Shown here piece by piece: positions 59,900-64,000 of a DNA stretch of 64,000 bases. A program made the translations under genes and the position numbers. Location of the stretch: assembly GCA_916048095.2 (NCBI GenBank), contig OU696596.1, positions 6,265,195 to 6,329,194 on the forward strand, read 5' to 3'. Position 1 is the stretch's first letter; every line of letters starts with the position of its first letter. A model generated the notes under the pieces. It had not been told where the DNA came from. It was given only the letters and a program-made list of their open reading frames with translations, and searched no databases. This DNA is from Sacculina carcini (taxonomy: Eukaryota; Arthropoda; Thecostraca; Sacculinidae).

Positions 59900-60767
59900 T
59901 CAAATGGTACGTTGGTACATTCGGTACATTCTCATTGGTACATTCGGATAGCTTTTAAGCTTACGTTTTAGGTGATGATGGAAAGACTCACATCCGTTGT
60001 TGGTGTGATCAGGCACAACGAACAAATACATGAGTCTCCTGTTGCGGAACAGCCATACTCGTCGAACATACTGCAAATATCGCAATCCCTTGTTTGCTAA
60101 AGTTGGAAAAATATTTAGCAGATCATTCATACGTTGAACACAGAGATTCAGTCCACATTCCATATACGGCTTCCGGCAACAAAGCAATGTATACGAATAC
60201 AATCAGACACATCCGACACACTATTCATATTCGAACGACATTTTTTACCGCGTAGCATCGAACAGCTTGTTTCAAGTGAAAGTAACACACGGACGATACA
60301 ACTGGGAAATACAATCTTTAGAGCCTTTTGTCCTATCGAAATCAACCATGAATGAACGCGGTCACATTCCTTTACAAATTTAAACACGGCCATATAATGA
60401 CAATGTCTTCCAGGCATCAATCCAGGGCCCAAACATAAGTCGTGCCAGAAGCAACCATACACTTCAAATTGATGAGAAACAACTGCTCAAATCCAGCGGG
60501 AGTGACAGCGAACGTACATCACAGAAATAATGTACGGTTGGTGGCAACAGTGGCGCAATCAAGTGAGATAGGAAAATTACATGGACATGATCCGCCACGG
60601 AAACATCCACGATAAAATGGATCACCACGCTCATCCCTACAATTAGCATCATTGCTACCCATCAGCTCAGTGAGCTCAGCAGCTGACCGCGGCCTCGACG
60701 TGCGTCTGGCTTGCTTCAACCTGGTCATCTGGTTTGCAAGAGCAGGAAACGGCACATGTACAAACAA
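59900..60767 (-). pseudogene. MULE transposase fragment 4
   Basis: The minus strand in three frames reads ERGDPFYRGCFRGGSCPCNF (compare KPFYRGTVSCNG in fragment 2), then VYGCFWHDLCLGPGLMPGRH, FVKECDRVHSW and KALKIVFPSC, and then FRNRRLMYLFVVPDHTNNGC and ESFHHHLKRKLKSYPNV. The last motif (TNNG.E.FH..L) is the C-terminal signature of MULE transposases, absent from fragments 1-3. Frameshifts near 60180 and 60480. A different subfamily from the fragments at 38-42 kb. Confidence 0.65.
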
Positions 60768-61242
60768 GCTTATTCTTTGAACTTTCGCAACTCCGAATCA
60801 TAAATAACAAAGGGTGCAACAGTCCTCGAGAAAGAGGTTCGTGGAAGAAACAGGTTGAAAAACCTGTTTTTTCTTCACCTCTTTTTTCGCCGGTCTTGCC
60901 CTGCGCGCACGTGGTCTTGACTGGAGGGCCGGATGAATAGCCGGAGTGGGGAGAAGCGCTGGGCGCCAAATTGTAGTTCCTTATTATTTCCTGCATGCCA
61001 CGTATTTCTTTAGTGAGTTTGTCGTTGTGAGTCGCACTATTGACTGATTTAATCCGTGGGATAAATCCGCACGCCACTGCACGTTGTCCATCACGATTGT
61101 CTGGACATTTCACGTAGATGCTCATCGGCCCGTCATCCATCGAAATTCTTCCACATCAATGCCGCCGTATTTGGACACGGTGTGTGCCGAATGAAGCCGT
61201 ATTGCACAATTTTGTTCGATTTTTACGAATTTTTTCAATTTT
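60768..61242 (-). other. Decayed sequence, possibly part of the Gag-like element
   Basis: A 154-codon minus-strand frame (60676-61140) overlaps MULE fragment 4 and has no recognised domain. Its start (MSIYVKCPDNRDGQRAVACG) lies 100 bp after the Gag-like remnant 2 and may be its continuation. Confidence 0.3.
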
Positions 61243-61713
61243 TTAGTGTGCTTCGCCATTCCTATTTTTAACGCGCACTATGTTGGTGACGCCTTCAATT
61301 TGTTTGCTGATCTCGTTGTGTATGTTTGTTGTCGACTCGCTCTTGACGAGGCCGTAGATGACTGCCATCAGCTGCACATTTTGAGTGCGCCGTGGGACGG
61401 CCTTGCCGCCGAATTTAGTGCCGTCTTGCCAGAAGGCCGGCTGGCTGAGCAGCTCGCACGACCGCTGGTTCTTGGTCAGCAGCAGCAGGGACTTCTTGTT
61501 GTTGCCGACGTGCGCTCGTACAACGTGTGGCGCCACGTCGGGCTGCGACAATTCTTTATTGATCGCTGCATTTCGCAGCATTTGCGCTGTTGCTGTTGGA
61601 ACAGCTGTTGGAACCGAGGAGAGTAGTAAGAAACGAACGCCGGATGCACGCAGTTCAGTACTTGCCCCTTTGGCACCTTGTATGCGATCGATGCAGTACC
61701 CGTGGTCTTGCAT
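61243..61713 (-). pseudogene. Gag-like ORF remnant 2
   Basis: Parallel to 56905-57481: GNNKKSLLLLTKNQRSC, TQNVQLMAVIYGLVKSESTT and IEGVTNIVRVKNRNGEAH, roughly half identical over about 110 residues. It stops before the Cys/His cluster. Repeat R copy 4 lies about 270 bp upstream on the same strand, just as copy 3 lies upstream of remnant 1, so R and this ORF probably belong to one element. Confidence 0.5.
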
Positions 61714-61984
61714 TGGGGTCTGAGCGACAAGTCGTAATCTCGAGAGGCTTCGCCAAGTGGCGGTAGGTCCGCATATTTGTGCAGCTTAGCCGAGGGTGAA
61801 ATATCTATACATTTTCCTTCTCAATGAAGAATAAACAATAAACAGCACTATTACGTTGATATACAGAAACACAAGGCCCCTACTATATAAACATGTAAGA
61901 CGTGGGACGCTACACCGCCCCCTCTCAGATGACACTAAACAGATCCAAATACAGATGAACTATTGGTTGTCGATGGACGGGTAA

Positions 61985-62190
61985 GCGGAACGCGCACGCT
62001 TCAATTGTATTCACGCTCCATCTCACCTGTTGTAGTGTAGTTGTTGATCTCGGTCTCGCGTAGGCCGGCCGAGGAATCACGTAGAACACTGCGAGCGGGC
62101 ACGAATCCCTGAACACAATGGAAACAGATAGCACAGTGGGATAAATCCGCACAGCACGAAAGGCAGACAGGGACTGTCACGCCACTACAC
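61985..62190. repeat. Dispersed repeat R, copy 4
   Basis: CTCCATCTCACCTGTTGTAG, TTGATCTCGGTCTCGCGTAG, GCCGGCCGAGGAATCACGTA and AAATCCGCACAGCACGAAAG match copies 1 and 2 in order and orientation. Confidence 0.75.
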
Positions 62191-62213
62191 GCTGCCATCA
62201 CGATTGTCTAGAC

Positions 62214-62245
62214 CAGTGGTTCTTAACCTTACTGTCCCGTTACTC
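62214..62245 (+). mobile_element. hAT-type terminal inverted repeat, single end
   Basis: CAGTGGTTCTTAACCTTACT is the typical start of hAT (Charlie-type) transposons. Its partner end is not seen in the window, so it may be a truncated MITE. Sequence to about 62530 is non-coding. Confidence 0.45.
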
Positions 62246-62536
62246 CACATGAATTTCCTTGGCACCTCCATTACCCCATTCAAATTCGAAATGACAAAAT
62301 GACAGCTGGTCCACGATTGAGTTGCTGGATGCTCGGATGGACAGGTAATTTCTGCACAGGTTAGCGGGTCTATTGTTAGATGATCTACAACAATATTTAG
62401 TACAAGCACCAAATACAAATGAATTGTTATATAAGCTCAAATCTCACAAACTGTGTCGCAATGCAGAATACGTAGTGTCATCAAACAATGTCGGAACATA
62501 ATGATATGCTCGGCCATTTTACACATATGAACATTT

Positions 62537-62775
62537 TGTTATATCTGCGCGCCACCTGGAGTTAAGATGCATTGGAGATACGAGTGTTCCGCTATGCCTG
62601 CGGGCCGGAGCATGCTACGCTCATGCGACATCTGGTGGTGAAGCGAGAAAGCTATTATCGGCCTTAAGGACACAAGCCCCACACATACTCCACCCTTGTG
62701 AAAAAAATATTTACGTACATCGATTTTGAAAAATACATGTAAAAACAATAGTGACGATACGGTATTCGTGTTACA
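62537..62775 (-). repeat. Candidate 3' LTR of the Ty3/gypsy element
   Basis: A 239-bp stretch that on the minus strand starts TGTAACACG and ends ATATAACA, so it has TG...CA ends. It starts within the last codons of pol (RIL then TAA). No polypurine tract is evident before it, and the partner LTR is outside the window, so this is tentative. Confidence 0.3.
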
Positions 62776-64000
62776 GTATTCGTGTGCCGTAGAAATCGGT
62801 CTGAAATCGAGCACGTTTTGAGCGTCGTGCTGGTTGTGTGTGAATATGTACATGACGACGCTTGGATAACCGAGGAGGATCACTCGGTTGAGATGTGTTC
62901 GGAGGCTGAGGTCGATGGTGCAGAATTGCATCATGCGAATCGTCGTCGGGCTCGTCGTCCAGATCTGCATTTTCGATGAAGGCCGGCTTCAGTCTATCGA
63001 TGGAGACTTCTTCGTGACGTCCGTTGCAATCGATGATGAATGTTTTATCCTTCCTCGTAATGACGCGATATGGCCCGTTGTACTTGAAAGATAATGGAGC
63101 AGTATAGCCGTCTTTTCTCAATAGTATATGTGATGTTGAATACAGATGAGGGTGAATGACCACTTTCTTGGAAGACGATCGGGGTGACGATGGTGATATT
63201 TGTTTCATGAAGTTTTGTATCTGACTCAGTTCGATTGATGAAGTTGTTGATGAAGTTGGATGTACAAAATCGCCTGGAAGTAGAATTGGTTCGCCATAGA
63301 CGTATTCTGCGGTGGATGCACCTATGTCAGCTTTGAAGGCCGTGCGAATTCCGAGCAAAACAAATGAGAGACGGGTGGTCCAGTTTGTTGCACCATTTTC
63401 ATCGCGCAAGGCTGATTTAAGTTGGCGATGGAAACGTTCGATCATCCCATTTGCTTGAGGATGATAGTCATTTTGTGCTTCACACCGAGGGAGCTCCACA
63501 GCTGCTGCCAGAGTTTCGAGGTGAATTGTGCTCCTCTATCGGTGATGATTGTTGATGGTACACCGAATCGAGATATCCAATGATGAAGAACCGTTTGAAA
63601 AATGACTTCTGTTGTCGCTCTCGGGATCGGAATAGCTTCTGGCCAGCGCGTGTGCCGATCGATCATGGTCAGGATGTATGAATGACCATCGCACGACGGC
63701 AAAGGTCCCACAAGGTCCATGTGAATGACGTCAAAACGTTTGGTGGGCACAGCTATAGGCATGATTGGTGCACTGTTGTGGCGATGAACTTTAGCTCTTT
63801 GGCATTTGAGACACGTTCTGCACCACTTACGGATGTCAACGCGCATGTTTGGCCAGACGTATCGTGATGCAATGAGACGTTGCATTGCACGACAACCAGG
63901 ATGTGACAATTGATGCAATTGGTCAAATAGTGCGCGGCGTAATATGTCAGGTACAAATGGACGGTGTCTGTCGGTTGAGCAATCACAAATGAGCTTTGTG
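62771..64000 (-). pseudogene. Ty3/gypsy pol, integrase end (partial, one frameshift)
   Basis: Continues beyond the window. On the minus strand: the zinc-binding start (HQLSHPGC... CRTCLKCQRAK), the core with catalytic D in MDLVGPLPSCDG, D in ITDRGAQFTSKLW and E in GMIERFHRQLKSAL, then FVLLGIRTAFKADIGAST and a GPY/F-type C-terminal module (SFKYNGPYRVITRKDKTF) ending in a basic tail. Near 63470-63480 the frame shifts between KHKMT and YHPQANGM, so this copy needs a frame change inside the catalytic core and is probably inactive. The integrase joins element DNA into the chromosome. The motif wording resembles gypsy elements of ticks and other invertebrates. Confidence 0.9.

Overview
The window is animal nuclear DNA, probably from an invertebrate. 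There is no operon structure or bacterial gene. The only recognisable host gene is the 3' end of a DNA polymerase kappa gene (879-2053, + strand), an intron-split eukaryotic gene. Almost everything else is transposable elements of many classes, with two very long perfect (CA)n tracts. I cannot place the species; the mix of L2, CR1, I, DIRS-like, MULE, mariner, hAT and Ty3/gypsy elements fits arthropods or other invertebrates.

Layout. 1-2.5 kb: POLK intron carrying a tRNA-derived SINE, then the terminal exon and 3' UTR. 4.1-6.3 kb: dead L2-like LINE fragment, then a foldback element with a tRNA-like SINE head inside; two NRF1-type palindromes lie at 6368-6401. 6.9-20.3 kb: a near-perfect tandem duplication of 6.68 kb. 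Each copy holds the 3' half of a LINE and most of a hAT transposon, which itself carries a Tigger-type MITE. The second hAT copy is complete, with an 8-bp target duplication, and sits inside the LINE, whose 5' half resumes at 21.1-23.2 kb. 23.9-38.6 kb: a run of L2-like LINE copies, all on the minus strand. Several of their ends join directly to (CA)n, and a CR1-like LINE with an intact ORF2 lies in one of the (CA)n tracts on the plus strand. 38.6-43.2 kb: decayed MULE transposase fragments and copies of a dispersed repeat. 43.2-56.9 kb (minus strand): three head-to-tail 2,409-bp units of a compact retroelement whose intact 656-659 aa ORF has reverse transcriptase and RNase H domains. The third unit is longer at its 5' end and is interrupted by a complete I-clade LINE (50347-56286, + strand) with a 14-bp target duplication. 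56.9-62.5 kb: two related Gag-like ORF remnants, a mariner element with perfect 30-bp inverted repeats, another MULE, and more dispersed repeats. 62.5-64.0 kb: the 3' end of a Ty3/gypsy pol gene running off the window.

The most unusual items are (1) the tandem RT-RNase H array, which shows no integrase, endonuclease or tyrosine recombinase, has A-rich unit ends, and repeats about 31 bp at the element's 5' end and inside the 3' end of its ORF; and (2) the L2-like LINE group whose ends lie in (TG)n/(CA)n and whose 3' hairpin is kept by paired base changes, suggesting insertion targeted to that microsatellite.
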